Shown here: positions 34,158 through 44,534 of the stretch, piece by piece
Layout: each line of letters opens with the position of its first letter
How positions within the stretch are numbered: position 1 is the first letter of the stretch
NCBI GenBank assembly: GCA_965220955.1
Contig: CBDCRK010000036.1
Coordinates: 248,001-312,000, forward strand
Direction: 5' to 3'
Length of the DNA stretch: 64,000 nt
Source: CBDCRK01 sp965220955
GTDB taxonomy: Bacteria; Desulfobacterota; Binatia; Bin18; CBDCRK01
Position numbers and translations under genes: made by a program
Notes under the pieces: model-generated
What the model was told of the DNA's origin: nothing
Database searches by the model: none
Seen by the model: only the letters and a program-made list of their open reading frames with translations

Positions 34158-37100
34158 TATTCGCCTGCTTGCTCATTCGCTGGGGAAGCAACATAGCGTA
34201 TCACCTGTTCTCGATAGACGTCCCCGGTTACCAGGCGGGTCATGTAGTGTTCGAGAAACTCCTGGTGAACTTTGTCATCAGGGTAGTGTTCGTCAGGCCC
34301 GTAGGGGTACTGTGACATCCCTTGGAAAACAAGGCGGGGAGGCTCAAGAGCTCAAGAGTTTGCGCCAGGGCTCCGTTGGTCTCCGCCTCTTTCATCCAGC
34401 CCTCAGTCGAGATAATAAAATCTCGCACCCAACCGGGCTTTAAATCCGGCGCGTGATGGACATCAAACTCCACCGTCATCTCGTTGCTTGGACTCATGGC
34501 CACATACATGTCATCAGGCGCCAAAAGGAGCGGCTGAACATTGCCATATCTGGTGTAAAAACCTTCCATTGGCCGCCACATGGGCTCTTTGGTGACATGA
34601 GCGTAGTCGAAGAGAGTGGGACCCTTCGGACTCTCCCGGTAAGGACGGGAGAAGCCCCGGTCATGGAGGTCGGCCCGGACGGGAGAGAGAGGTGTGATTT
34701 GAAACGGGAGGTCATTGTCGGTTGAAAAGAAAATTTCGTCCCAGTAGATCTCCATAGTGGTTACAATGCGAACGCGAAAATCATGGGTGGGAAACTTCCC
34801 GGTGAGATCAACAACAACGGTCTTGTCCTTGCCCGAGGGAGCCCCAATATTTTCAACTGCCGTCTGCCACTGCCCGTCCTTGCCCATAACCTGAAGGGAA
34901 GGCATGGCAAAGACCATATCCCCGCGCTGGGAGGCAGCTAGGTTGAGGCTAGAATCGAAAGGCTTAAGCCACCCATGAAGAAAGAGGAAGATCCTGGCGG
35001 CCCGCGAGAGGTCGCCTAAATTGAGGATCAGAGCATGCTCCTGGGTATACCCCTGGTAGGCAGTCCTGGTGAAGCTTGCCAGATAGACTCTGTCCCGCTG
35101 CTGAACCAGAGGGAGGACGTTATTACCCTTGCTGTCAAAGGCAGCTATAGGAGATCGCTTTGTCCGGACCGTGTAGAGATGAAGCGGGGGATAGGGGGGA
35201 GGAATGAAGGCCTCGTTGACAAAAACCTCGGTCCCCTCCGGATGATCAACGGTAAAAAGCTTAACCTGATCCAAGAAGGCTGCTTCCCACAACTCTTCTG
35301 TGATCTGCATGGAGTAGAACCCATCTCTGGGACGAAGTTTTTCCCCCGGGATCTTGAAGGAATCCTTCGCCGGATCAGATGGGGCGTAGGAGCCATCCGG
35401 CAGGACCATACCCAGAAGGTTTCGCCAGTGGATATCGGTCACAAAGGTGAACCGCTGGCCGTTCCAGGTATAGAGGAAAGGGCAAGATCCTTTGAGGCGC
35501 TGCTCGGCTTGGACAAGCTGATTAGGGGAGGGTTCAAAGAGGATGTCTGGCTCACCGTTTGGCCAGATCACTCGCAGGAGGTCAGCCTGGGAGAGGGCTC
35601 CTAGGCCAAAGTGGGTGATAGGGCCTTCTGCAAGACGCATCTGGTAGAGCGGCCCTGCCTTGATCTCTATCTTAGCCCCAAGGCCGTTCAGATTGTTCTT
35701 GCTGTTTCCGACCTTTAGGCCTTGTAACTTAACTTTCAACCAGTGGTTGGCGTTGCCGCCATCGTTTTGCAGGAGACGGATTCTTCCGTCTGTTAGCACA
35801 ACAAGAAGATCCAAATCGCCGTCTTCATCGTAGTCGGCAACAGAGGCTCGCTTCCCGGAGATAGCTGTGTCCGGAAGCCAGCCAGAGGCCTTAACAAAGC
35901 TTCCTCGCCCTGTATTACGCCAGAGTTGAAGCCCCCACACACCCGAATCTGCCGGTTTGTCCTGAAGGCTGTCAATCAATAGAAGGTCGAGATAGCCGTC
36001 GTTATCGAAGTCAGCAAAGCGGACATCGGAGAAACCCACTTTCGGCGTTAGGGGGACAGGAATCGACTCGATATCTTCAGCAAACTTCCCTTCACCTAGG
36101 CCGCGAAACAGGTGGTTAGAGGTCTCGCCCCAACCTGCCAAGTAGATGTCCAGAAACCCATCGTTATTATAATCGCCCAGGGCAACGGCTTCATGCTTTC
36201 CAGGGGTCACCACCCTGGCTCCCTTGGCAGTGTCCTTAAAACGGCCCTGACGAAGATTTGTGTAGAGCCGAGCCCCTTCTCCGGCCACAAAAAGGTCAAG
36301 ATCGCCATCGTCGTCTAAGTCGCCAAAAGCGGCGGCGCTCATCAGCAGGCCTTTCAAGTCAATACCAGTAGAACCTGTGATCTCTTCGAAGGTCCCGTTA
36401 CCAAGGTTCCGGTACAGACGACTAGGAGGGGCCCCTTGTTCGGTGGCATCGTTGGTAATGAACAGATCCAGATCGCCATCGTGATCGAGATCGACGAAAA
36501 GCGCTTTTCTACCTTTGCCTGGATCTCCAACCTTCGCCTGGACGGTTACATCAGTGAAGCGGCCCTGTCCCTGGTTACGGTAGAGAACGTTCGCACCATC
36601 CTTAACCACATAGAGGTCGAGAGCGCCATCGTTGTCAAAGTCTCCACTGACAGCAGCCACACACTGGCCTAACCCTCCAAGCCCGGCCTGTTCCGTCACC
36701 TCTTTAAACCGCCTTCCTTGATTACCGAATAAACGTGAGTCAGTAGACGAGCATAGAAAGAGGTCAAGGTGACCATTGTTATCAGCATCGAAAAAAACGG
36801 TGGCAGCAATACGGAGAGAAGAGGTCGGCAAGCCAGACTCTTCTGTCACATTCTTAAATTGGACCGGTACAGGATGAGGGCTAGCCCCGGGGACCATAGC
36901 CAAGAGACGAGAGCTGAAGCGCTCTATTGGCTGCCCCTGAACTTTCGGGGAGAACTGGGCGATCGTCTGTCGGTAGACAGGCTTTCCCCGTACCAGGTTG
37001 GCGAAGATCTGGACTCTGGTAGCAGCCTCTTTGTCCTTGGACGCCTCAGCTGAGACCAGTGCTTCCTGCAGGAATCGCAAAAAGTCCCCTTCGACCCCCA

Positions 37101-37731
37101 CAAAAAGAGCCATGACCTGCTGCAAAACTGGGATAGCCTCCTGCGAGCGCCCTTGCTGGAGAAGGCGGCGGCAGAGTTCCAATAGCATGGCCAGATTTTG
37201 GGGCTGTTCCTCAACAATTGCTGTCAGGTGAGTAATGCTGTTAGGCCAGTCCTTTTGCTTCTCTGATAGCTTGGCAAGCTTGTAATGGGCACGGACGTGA
37301 GCCGGGGAAAAACTAAGGGCTCTTTCATACGCGTGTATTGCCTCTTTGTCCTGTTCTTGCCACTGAAGGATCTCTCCCAGGAGGATATAAAGGTCGGGAT
37401 GAGAGGGGTCGAGGCGAAGGGCCTGCCGGATTAATCCCTTGGCTTCCTGAAGCTGTTGCAATCTGAAATGGGCCAGACCGAGGTTGGCATAGCCCAGGAT
37501 CTCGTGGGGAAAAAGCTTGGTTATCTTTTTGAACTCCTCCACGGCTTTGCCAATGTTTCCCTGCTCCAGGTAGGCCAGCCCAAGGTTGGCCAGTGTGATT
37601 GCTTCAAGGGCCCGAGTACGCTCATCGTCTCTTGAAGTTGTGGCTGCTGCAAGAAGAGGGGCACTGAAAGCTAGGAGGAGAACCCCGATAAGGATCAATG
37701 CTCTAAGCCGGAAAGGTTTCAATGCTGCCAT
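34158..37731 (-). pseudogene. Large TPR-FG-GAP-UnbV protein, frameshifted near its C-terminus
   Basis: Signal peptide, then five or six TPRs (about 35-270), FG-GAP/VCBS repeats with DFDNDGALD-type loops (about 300-660), a UnbV domain (LNGLGAKIEIKAG ... IWPNGEPDILF), and an additional C-terminal region of about 400 residues (LYTWNGQRFTFVTDIHWRN, EIYWDEIFFSTD, GWMKEAETN). An 8-bp tandem duplication at 34343-34358 shifts the frame; the shifted frame ends at 34240. Removing one copy restores TLEPPRLVFQGMSQYPYGP and a natural-looking end (EHYMTRLVTGDVY...) at TAA 34158. The expressed protein would lack only the last 60 or so native residues. A fragment of the same region occurs at 29344-29577. Confidence 0.85.
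34343..34358 (-). repeat. 8-bp tandem duplication that breaks the reading frame
   Basis: CTCAAGAG occurs twice in a row. A single copy gives a continuous reading frame into the conserved C-terminal end of the CRTAC1-type protein, whereas two copies cause a +2 shift. Confidence 0.85.
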
Positions 37732-37988
37732 CGGTTTCAGCTTGCCTACTAAATCAAACCTACTCTATCTTTCCCTAGTGGCACCTCGATTAGCACAAAA
37801 TACGCCGCAGGATACAAATAATCTTCATCTGTAAATAGTTCTTACCTTTAAGTCATCAACGTAACCGCCGTTATTGATACAAACCGCAAAATCCCTACTT
37901 GTCCTGTGATGTTTCATACGCTTCAGTCCAAATACCTTTTTATCTTCATCGGTAGGAGAACCCTCGCTAAATTCACCGCAGCGAACTG

Positions 37989-39695
37989 CTACCTCTTGCG
38001 CAGAGGTTGGGTGGCCGATAGGCCGCGCCCTTCCTCCACCGTAATCAACTGGTCGGCTGCAATGTTCTCGAGGCCATCCAGGTGGCCGCTTGGCCAGTGC
38101 ACTTCCAGAGTATCCGCCTTAGTGTGCGTTTTCAAACCAAAGGTGAGCACCAGTTCGCTCTGGGAGAGATAGCCTGACCCACTGCGCAACATCTGCCTCT
38201 GCTTCTCACTACCGGCAGTTACCTTTACCACTGCCCCCAGGCCGTTACGATTGGAACGGTTGCCAACCAGACGGACGCGTAGGCTATGGTTTGTGCCCCC
38301 ATCATTACGAAATAAAAAGGCTGGACCACCATTTGTGGTGACCAGTAAGTCAAGATCACCGTCATTATCAATATCGGCGTAAGCAGACCCTCGGGCAACA
38401 CGGGCCGCAGCAAAGGCTTGTCCTAGCGTAGCGGTGACCTCTTTGAATTTTCTCTGGCCTAGATTGCGGAACAGGTGGGGCGGCTGGGCATAGGTAACGC
38501 GTTTTTGTATGCGCTCGATCTCGTTCTCGATATGACCATTGGCCACAAAGATATCCAACCAGCTATCCAGATCGTAGTCAAAGAAAAAACAGCTAAATCC
38601 CAGCGTCAACAGGCTGGCGCGGCCGATCTCAGAGCGGGGAGCTTCATCCACAAACAATCCGGTGCCCTCGTTGTGATAAAGGGCCATCATTTGGTTTGAG
38701 AAGTGACCCACAATAATACTAGGATAGCCCGAGCGGTCATAGTCGGCTGCATCTACGCCCATTCCAGCTCGGGCAACACCGTCTTCGCTAAAGGCAACAC
38801 CCGCCAAGATACCCTTCTCGGCAAAAGTGCCGTTACCATTATTGCGGTAGAGCTTGTCGGGCTCGGTGTCGTTGGCCAGGAAAAGGTCGGGCCAGGTATC
38901 CTGGTCGTAGTCGAGAACAGTAACGCCCAGTCCTTTGGTGCTGGGATCAAATAGGCCAGCCTTATGTGCGGCCTCCTCAAAAGTACCGTTGCCACGGTTA
39001 CGCCACAACCGGGCGGATGCTCCTTGGTAAGACTCTGGCGTGCAGTAGGACTTGTTGGTGCCATCCAACGTGCAAAAGAGATCGGTCTCGGGCGACCATT
39101 GGACATAATTGACCACAAACAGGTCGAGGCTGCCGTCACGGTCATAGTCTACCCAGGCGGCGCTGGTGCTGAACTCATTTGGACCCCATAGGCCAGCAGC
39201 CCGAGTAACATCGCTGAAAGTCTTGTCACCATTGTTGCGGAATAGGCGGCTCTGGCCCAGGGCGCTAATAAACACATCATCGTCTCCATCATTGTCATAA
39301 TCGCCAACCGCGGTCCCCAGTCCGTAGATCTCGACCGCAAGACCGGCCGAACGGGTAAGGTCTGTGAATGTCCCGTTGCGGTTGTTACGGTAGAGCTTAG
39401 ACGTGGTGGCACGCTGCTGATGCCCCGGCCAGTCTTTCCCATTCACCAGGAAAATGTCCTGCCATCCGTCCTTGTCGAAGTCAATGAAGGCGAAGCCTGG
39501 ACCCATGGTTTCCGGCAGGTACTTTTTGCCAAAAGCACCGGTGTTATGGACAAAGTTCAGCCCGGCGGCCTGTGTAATATCACGGAACTGAATTGTGGAC
39601 TCTGACTTCTCAGTAGACTCTGACTTCTCAGCGGCCACCTCCCACACTGCCAGAGCTATGAACGTAATCACTAAGAGTCCTAGGCTAAACCGCAT
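37989..39695 (-). CDS. Secreted CRTAC1-type FG-GAP/UnbV protein (cluster B)
   Basis: 568 residues: signal peptide (about 4-22), an EKSEST sequence present twice (18-bp tandem duplication, 39598-39632), FG-GAP repeats with DYDNDGDDD-type calcium loops, a Cys insert (LFCTLDGTNKSYCTPE), and a UnbV domain (SNRNGLGAVVKV ... VHWPSGHLDGLENI). It is the last gene of the leftward cytochrome-CRTAC1 operon, 3 bp after the cytochrome gene, and is closely related to the proteins at 18318 and 42539. Confidence 0.87.
   Translation of the reverse strand: MRFSLGLLVITFIALAVWEVAAEKSESTEKSESTIQFRDITQAAGLNFVHNTGAFGKKYLPETMGPGFAFIDFDKDGWQDIFLVNGKDWPGHQQRATTSKLYRNNRNGTFTDLTRSAGLAVEIYGLGTAVGDYDNDGDDDVFISALGQSRLFRNNGDKTFSDVTRAAGLWGPNEFSTSAAWVDYDRDGSLDLFVVNYVQWSPETDLFCTLDGTNKSYCTPESYQGASARLWRNRGNGTFEEAAHKAGLFDPSTKGLGVTVLDYDQDTWPDLFLANDTEPDKLYRNNGNGTFAEKGILAGVAFSEDGVARAGMGVDAADYDRSGYPSIIVGHFSNQMMALYHNEGTGLFVDEAPRSEIGRASLLTLGFSCFFFDYDLDSWLDIFVANGHIENEIERIQKRVTYAQPPHLFRNLGQRKFKEVTATLGQAFAAARVARGSAYADIDNDGDLDLLVTTNGGPAFLFRNDGGTNHSLRVRLVGNRSNRNGLGAVVKVTAGSEKQRQMLRSGSGYLSQSELVLTFGLKTHTKADTLEVHWPSGHLDGLENIAADQLITVEEGRGLSATQPLRKR
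39598..39632 (-). repeat. 18-bp tandem duplication in a signal-peptide-proximal region
   Basis: GACTCTGACTTCTCAGTA is followed by a second, nearly complete copy, duplicating EKSEST in frame just after the predicted signal peptide of the CRTAC1-type protein. Confidence 0.85.
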
Positions 39696-39698
39696 CAG

Positions 39699-42542
39699 TT
39701 ACTCACTCTGTCCCCCAGTTGGGGTGGATCTGGTCAGGTGGGAGGCTAGTGATTGATCATATTGATCATACAGTTTGTCGAGCGGAACCGACACATGCTC
39801 GTGGATAGGCTGCCGTTCGTTATTGTCTTCCGGATGCAGTCGGCGATAAGGGCCAGTAATGGCCTGGGCTGATTCATCAGCTTTGAAGCGCAGATAGAAC
39901 TGTTGGTGCTCCTTGGCACGTTCCTCCTGTCCTAAGCCATTATAGCAGAGCATCAAGTTATAGTGTGCCTGGAGATTTTCAGGGTCAATAGTCAGAACAT
40001 ACTCAAACTCCTTTACTGCCTCAGCATACTGCCGCTGGAGAAAAAGGATGCGTCCAAATTCGTTGCGCGCCACCCGGTCACGGGGATATTGGGCAATGAC
40101 CTGTTGCAGGTGACTCAGAGCTTCCTCAAAGCGACCTTCGGCTCGCAGTATTTTGGCATAAAAAAAATGGGCTCGGGCCAGCTCAGGGCGCAAGGCAAGA
40201 GCCCGCTGTAAAACCTCCCGTGCCCCCTCAAGATTGCCCTCTTGGACGCGAACACGGCCAATATTGACCCAGCCGTCCGGATTGTTTGCATCAATTTCCG
40301 TGGCTTTCTGGAATGCCGCCTCGGCTCCCTTCAAGTCCCCTTGCAGCAACAAACCAATCCCATAGTCATTCCAGCGCTCCCAGTCGGTAGCATCGAGTAC
40401 AACACGCGATTCAGGTGCGCTGGCACTGCGCGGGATCACGCGTAGGGTTAGTTCATCTTCCGCCAGGGTGACAATGGGCAGATCGGGAACCTGCTTGAGC
40501 TTGCCCGACACCGTTGAGGTATTGCCAGTGAAGATCCAGTTACCGTCATCGTAATCAGGGGTTACATCTGGGTGTGGCTGGCTGGGGTCACGCATGCCTG
40601 CGAAAGCGAACTGCGTATTCCACCAAGCGAACTTGCGGTAGTGCAAACGCGTCTGTAACCTGATTTCTTCACCGCTTGTCTCCGGGATATGCAGGCGATA
40701 GTGGACCGTGTCGGCAGCGCCGGGTGGAATCAGGCGGACATAGACCAGCGCGCGGGCAGCCCAGGCATTGCGCTTGTTGATGGGGTTACCGTGAGCATCC
40801 ACCAACAGGGACCGGTAGAAGTGCGCGCTTTTCTCGACCGGGCCTTTGCCATTGTCCTCTACCATCCCGCTCCAAAACAGGACCTGGCCTTTTTCATCCG
40901 TTGCCACCAGCTCGAGCCATACATCGAAGGCATCGACCGTGCCGCCAGGGAAAAAGTGGCCAACTTTGCGGGTGCGGACAACCACATCCACGCGAACCGT
41001 GTCACCACGACGAATAACCGGTTGTACCCGATCCAGGGGTGCAGTCACGGGCATAATCTCGCGTACCGTACTAGGCGCGATTACCTCAGCCTCCTCGCCA
41101 ACGGCAAAGGTTGTTGCCAGTCCGTACCTAGAAACTTCAGTGGTTTCATCTACCGGCCGGGCGGGCGAGAGCGCAAAGATGTCTACGCTAACAATATTGT
41201 CCTGCAGGAATTTCTCTGTAATCTCAAGCTGCGCGGCATCTTGGTTAGCAACGGGCAGAGCCGTGTTAGCAGCGGGAAACCGGTGAGAATGAACAAAACC
41301 ATAAAAATTGCCAGCGTCACGCGAGGGTACAAGCGGCATATGGCAATCCAGACACTTCTGCGCCTGAGCAGGATAGTAGAACGACCGTGCTCCCTGACCG
41401 GAAACACCGCTGGCCTGCCAGTTATCGTATTCATTGAAGCCACGAATCCACCGGTAGTGGTTTACCGGCACATCCAGGTGGACCTTGTGACAGGTCGAGC
41501 AAAACTCCGCGGTCTGCTGGCGCATAAAGGGTTTCATAAAGGTGCGGCGATGCGGCTCAGGATTAACCCTGACAAGGAAATCGTGGAGGGCGCGCACAAG
41601 GCGATTTTCGCTGGTTGCCAGGTCATGGAGCCGAGGGTGTGCCAACACATAATCACCCTGGCCCATGGTACTCTTCACCGCTACAATCGAGTGGCACATC
41701 ACACACCCGAGGCCCGCGTGTGCCTCTGGCCGGTCCACAATCTCACGGATAGGAGTGTCTATCATACCGCTGAAGAGTAATGCCGGATCATGACAGCCAG
41801 CGCACCACTTTGTGGGTCGTATGCCCACCACCTCCTGCATATACTCAAAACTCTTGCGGTACCACTGGTTGTTGAATGAAGAAAAGTGGTGCGCGGAGCT
41901 ATACCACTGCTCATAGATATCAGTGTGGCAGCGCCTACATGCTTCTGACTGCATGAAGAACCGAGCCGGAATAAGGCCACCGTGGGCAGTCTGGGCAGAG
42001 CTGGGAAAAAACGAACCTGTAGGTCCATCACCTTCACCATCCATAGTCACGGGTGGCACTGAGGGATTTTGCATTTGATAGCTGTGTTGCCAGCGCACTT
42101 CCCGCAGGGTCCATGCTCCGCCAGCCAGCCCCGCCACACCGAGCAACAGGACGGTGTAACGAACCGCGGCCAGGACCGGGCCAGAAGCCAGCCAGCCACG
42201 GGCACCCATCCATGCGGAGACAAGCAGAACCGTTCCGGCAAAGCTACAGCCAATGTGGAGGTACAAGCTCGATTGGTATGGCTGCAGCGTCCCGGTGAAA
42301 ATTAACACCACACCTAGCGCCGCTGCCACCGCTAGCAAAACCCATCCCAGATGTTTCTCGGGGGAGAATTGCCGAAAACCACTCCAGCATAGAGGAACAA
42401 GTGTGCCGGCCAGGACTAGGCCCGTAGCCAGATGCAGAAGGACCCCTAGGAAGTACGGGATGGTTGCCGCCGGAAATGCGTACAGGTAGATGCCTGAGAA
42501 GAGCAAGATAAAAAGTAGAAAGGAGCGTAAATTCTTCTTCAC
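39699..42542 (-). CDS. Membrane pentaheme cytochrome c with C-terminal TPRs (cluster B)
   Basis: 947 residues, collinear with the protein at 12819-15665: several N-terminal transmembrane segments, five canonical heme sites (CRRCH, CAGCH, CVMCH, CSTCH, CLDCH), the AHHFSSFNNQWYRKS and YDNWQASGVSGQGARSFYYP segments, a beta-rich region, and C-terminal TPRs. All five sites are CXXCH here, unlike cluster A where the first is CX4CH. It overlaps the upstream CRTAC1 gene by 4 bp and is followed 3 bp later by another CRTAC1 gene. Role: probable inner-membrane/periplasmic electron transfer; partners unknown. Confidence 0.87.
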   Translation of the reverse strand: MKKNLRSFLLFILLFSGIYLYAFPAATIPYFLGVLLHLATGLVLAGTLVPLCWSGFRQFSPEKHLGWVLLAVAAALGVVLIFTGTLQPYQSSLYLHIGCSFAGTVLLVSAWMGARGWLASGPVLAAVRYTVLLLGVAGLAGGAWTLREVRWQHSYQMQNPSVPPVTMDGEGDGPTGSFFPSSAQTAHGGLIPARFFMQSEACRRCHTDIYEQWYSSAHHFSSFNNQWYRKSFEYMQEVVGIRPTKWCAGCHDPALLFSGMIDTPIREIVDRPEAHAGLGCVMCHSIVAVKSTMGQGDYVLAHPRLHDLATSENRLVRALHDFLVRVNPEPHRRTFMKPFMRQQTAEFCSTCHKVHLDVPVNHYRWIRGFNEYDNWQASGVSGQGARSFYYPAQAQKCLDCHMPLVPSRDAGNFYGFVHSHRFPAANTALPVANQDAAQLEITEKFLQDNIVSVDIFALSPARPVDETTEVSRYGLATTFAVGEEAEVIAPSTVREIMPVTAPLDRVQPVIRRGDTVRVDVVVRTRKVGHFFPGGTVDAFDVWLELVATDEKGQVLFWSGMVEDNGKGPVEKSAHFYRSLLVDAHGNPINKRNAWAARALVYVRLIPPGAADTVHYRLHIPETSGEEIRLQTRLHYRKFAWWNTQFAFAGMRDPSQPHPDVTPDYDDGNWIFTGNTSTVSGKLKQVPDLPIVTLAEDELTLRVIPRSASAPESRVVLDATDWERWNDYGIGLLLQGDLKGAEAAFQKATEIDANNPDGWVNIGRVRVQEGNLEGAREVLQRALALRPELARAHFFYAKILRAEGRFEEALSHLQQVIAQYPRDRVARNEFGRILFLQRQYAEAVKEFEYVLTIDPENLQAHYNLMLCYNGLGQEERAKEHQQFYLRFKADESAQAITGPYRRLHPEDNNERQPIHEHVSVPLDKLYDQYDQSLASHLTRSTPTGGQSE

Positions 42543-44290
42543 TGGACCTTTATTGGTGCAATTCCTTGCCCTTCCCTGATCATGAGAAATTGATCTACTT
42601 GGAGGTTCTCAAAGGTTTCCACCACATCACTAGGCCAGCGTACTTCCAGGCGCTTGACCGTGGTTGTATCACCCAGGCCAAAATGTATACGTGAGTCATT
42701 GTGAGAGAGGTAACTTCCTCCACTTCGCACCTCGGCTATTTGCTTCCGCTTGCCAGCTTCAAGTGTGATACGTGACCCAATCGCGTCGCGATTGCTCTTG
42801 CCACCCACAAGCTTTAGTGTAATCCAATGATTTCCGTTATTGCTGTCATTGCGGAGCAGGGTTGGACAGTCATTGAGGTTAATGATCAAGATATCCAGGT
42901 CACCGTCATTGTCATAATCGCCAAAGGCGGTTCCCCGGCTGGACTTCTCAACCAGGAGGCTCTCGCCCATCTCCTTGGTGACCTCACGGAATTGTCCGTT
43001 TCCCAGGTTGCGAAAAAGCTGTTTGCGTTCAAAGTACTTCGATCCTAGCGCAGATTGATCAATTTCGGGGGAAACATGCCCATTGGCAACGAAAATATCG
43101 AGGAGTCCGTCATTGTCAAGGTCCACAAAGCCAGTTCCCCAGCCAAGGTAAGGGAGAGAGGGCTCACCCAGACCAGCCATAAAGGTCACATCGCTGAAAA
43201 TTCCACCTCCGTTGTTGCGGTAGAGGGTATTACTATCATGGGAGAAATTGGTCACAAAGATGTCAAAGTAGCCGTCGTTGTTGTAATCTCCGACATCAAC
43301 ACCCATACCGGCTTGTTCTTGCCCCTCTTCGTTTAAAGCAACACCGGCAAACAATCCTACTTCTGAGAACGTTCCGTCCCGCTGGTTGCGAAACAAGAAG
43401 TTCGGAGTGGAATCATTGGCAACATAAATATCGAGCCAGCCATCGTTGTCCAAATCGCTAAAAATGACGCCAAATCCATAGTACCCAGGGCCGTGGATGC
43501 CGGCCTTGGCAGTTACATCGGTAAATTTGCCGTTGCCGTTATTGCGGTAGAGCACATCGACTTCACCGGGTAGTCCTTGCGGCCCACAAAAGACTACCAT
43601 GCCTTTGAAGTTGCAGAGTGAAGACTCACCCCGCTTGGGAATCTTTTCCTCATCAAAAGTAAGATAATTGGCCACATACAGATCGACATATCCGTCACGA
43701 TCATAGTCGCCGAACGCACAATTGGTACCCCAATGGGTGTCCCCAACACCCCCTTGCTCAGTAACATCGGTAAATGTGCCGTTGCCATTATTGCGATACA
43801 TAATATTGGGGCCAAAGGCCGTCAGATAAACATCCTGGAACCCGTCGTTGTCATAATCCGCAACACACCCCCCTACCCCCCAGCCCTTTTTGTCTATCCC
43901 GCTTTGCGCGGTGACCTCGGAAAACTTCCCCTTGCCGTTATTCTGGTAAAACGCGGCTATGGGATCGCCGCCATGCTTAATTTTTTCGCGCGTGGATCCA
44001 TTGACAAGCAAAAGATCCAGGTCGCCGTCGTTATCATAGTCAAAGAAAGCGGCCCCATTGCCATTGACCTCAATAATGTAGTCCTTGGTTTCCTCCCCGT
44101 TAATGTTCAGCAAAGTAATGCCCGCTTCCTTGGCCACGTCAGTAAACTGTATCCCCATGGGAGGCTGGGCAGACCGCTCCTGTGAAACTGCCGGCATGGC
44201 ACCCAAGAGCAACAACCAGATCAGGGCGCCAATGGGAATCAGGCCAATGGGAATCAGGCTCTGTAGGTTGAGCTCAACGTCTGTCGACAT
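42539..44290 (-). CDS. Secreted CRTAC1-type FG-GAP/UnbV protein, first gene of cluster B operon
   Basis: 583 residues. The signal segment contains a duplicated LIPIG (15-bp exact tandem repeat, 44229-44258). FG-GAP repeats with DYDNDGDLDLL loops fill about 70-470, a Cys insert (SSLCNFKGMVVFCGP) lies mid-propeller, and a UnbV domain (SNRDAIGSRITL ... VRWPSDVVETF) ends it. It is translationally coupled to the cytochrome gene (4-bp overlap). GAGAGG precedes the ATG. Confidence 0.87.
   Translation of the reverse strand: MSTDVELNLQSLIPIGLIPIGALIWLLLLGAMPAVSQERSAQPPMGIQFTDVAKEAGITLLNINGEETKDYIIEVNGNGAAFFDYDNDGDLDLLLVNGSTREKIKHGGDPIAAFYQNNGKGKFSEVTAQSGIDKKGWGVGGCVADYDNDGFQDVYLTAFGPNIMYRNNGNGTFTDVTEQGGVGDTHWGTNCAFGDYDRDGYVDLYVANYLTFDEEKIPKRGESSLCNFKGMVVFCGPQGLPGEVDVLYRNNGNGKFTDVTAKAGIHGPGYYGFGVIFSDLDNDGWLDIYVANDSTPNFLFRNQRDGTFSEVGLFAGVALNEEGQEQAGMGVDVGDYNNDGYFDIFVTNFSHDSNTLYRNNGGGIFSDVTFMAGLGEPSLPYLGWGTGFVDLDNDGLLDIFVANGHVSPEIDQSALGSKYFERKQLFRNLGNGQFREVTKEMGESLLVEKSSRGTAFGDYDNDGDLDILIINLNDCPTLLRNDSNNGNHWITLKLVGGKSNRDAIGSRITLEAGKRKQIAEVRSGGSYLSHNDSRIHFGLGDTTTVKRLEVRWPSDVVETFENLQVDQFLMIREGQGIAPIKVQ
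44229..44258 (-). repeat. 15-bp exact tandem duplication in a signal peptide
   Basis: CCAATGGGAATCAGG occurs twice in succession and lengthens the hydrophobic core of the signal peptide by five residues. Confidence 0.9.
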
Positions 44291-44534
44291 CTAAGCCTCT
44301 CACGAATCCATGAGCGCAAGAGCACTGTGTAGGGAATAATATCTTTCTCCCACGCAAGACGGCACTTCTCATCCATGTGTAACCTCGTATAGCACAAGCA
44401 AAGAAAAGAGAGAAAGGGAGTAGGGTAAATCCGACGGTTCTGGGGCAAAAATTTCTGACTATACAAGATAGGGTGTCATAGGGATGTTATGACCGCTTCG
44501 CTTTTGTCGCCTACAGAAGCTATGGTGTGATGAG

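Noticed and set aside
40689..41780. 363-codon plus-strand frame opposite the cluster B cytochrome
   Set aside because: The opposite strand encodes the heme sites and conserved cytochrome segments; this frame shows no recognisable pattern.
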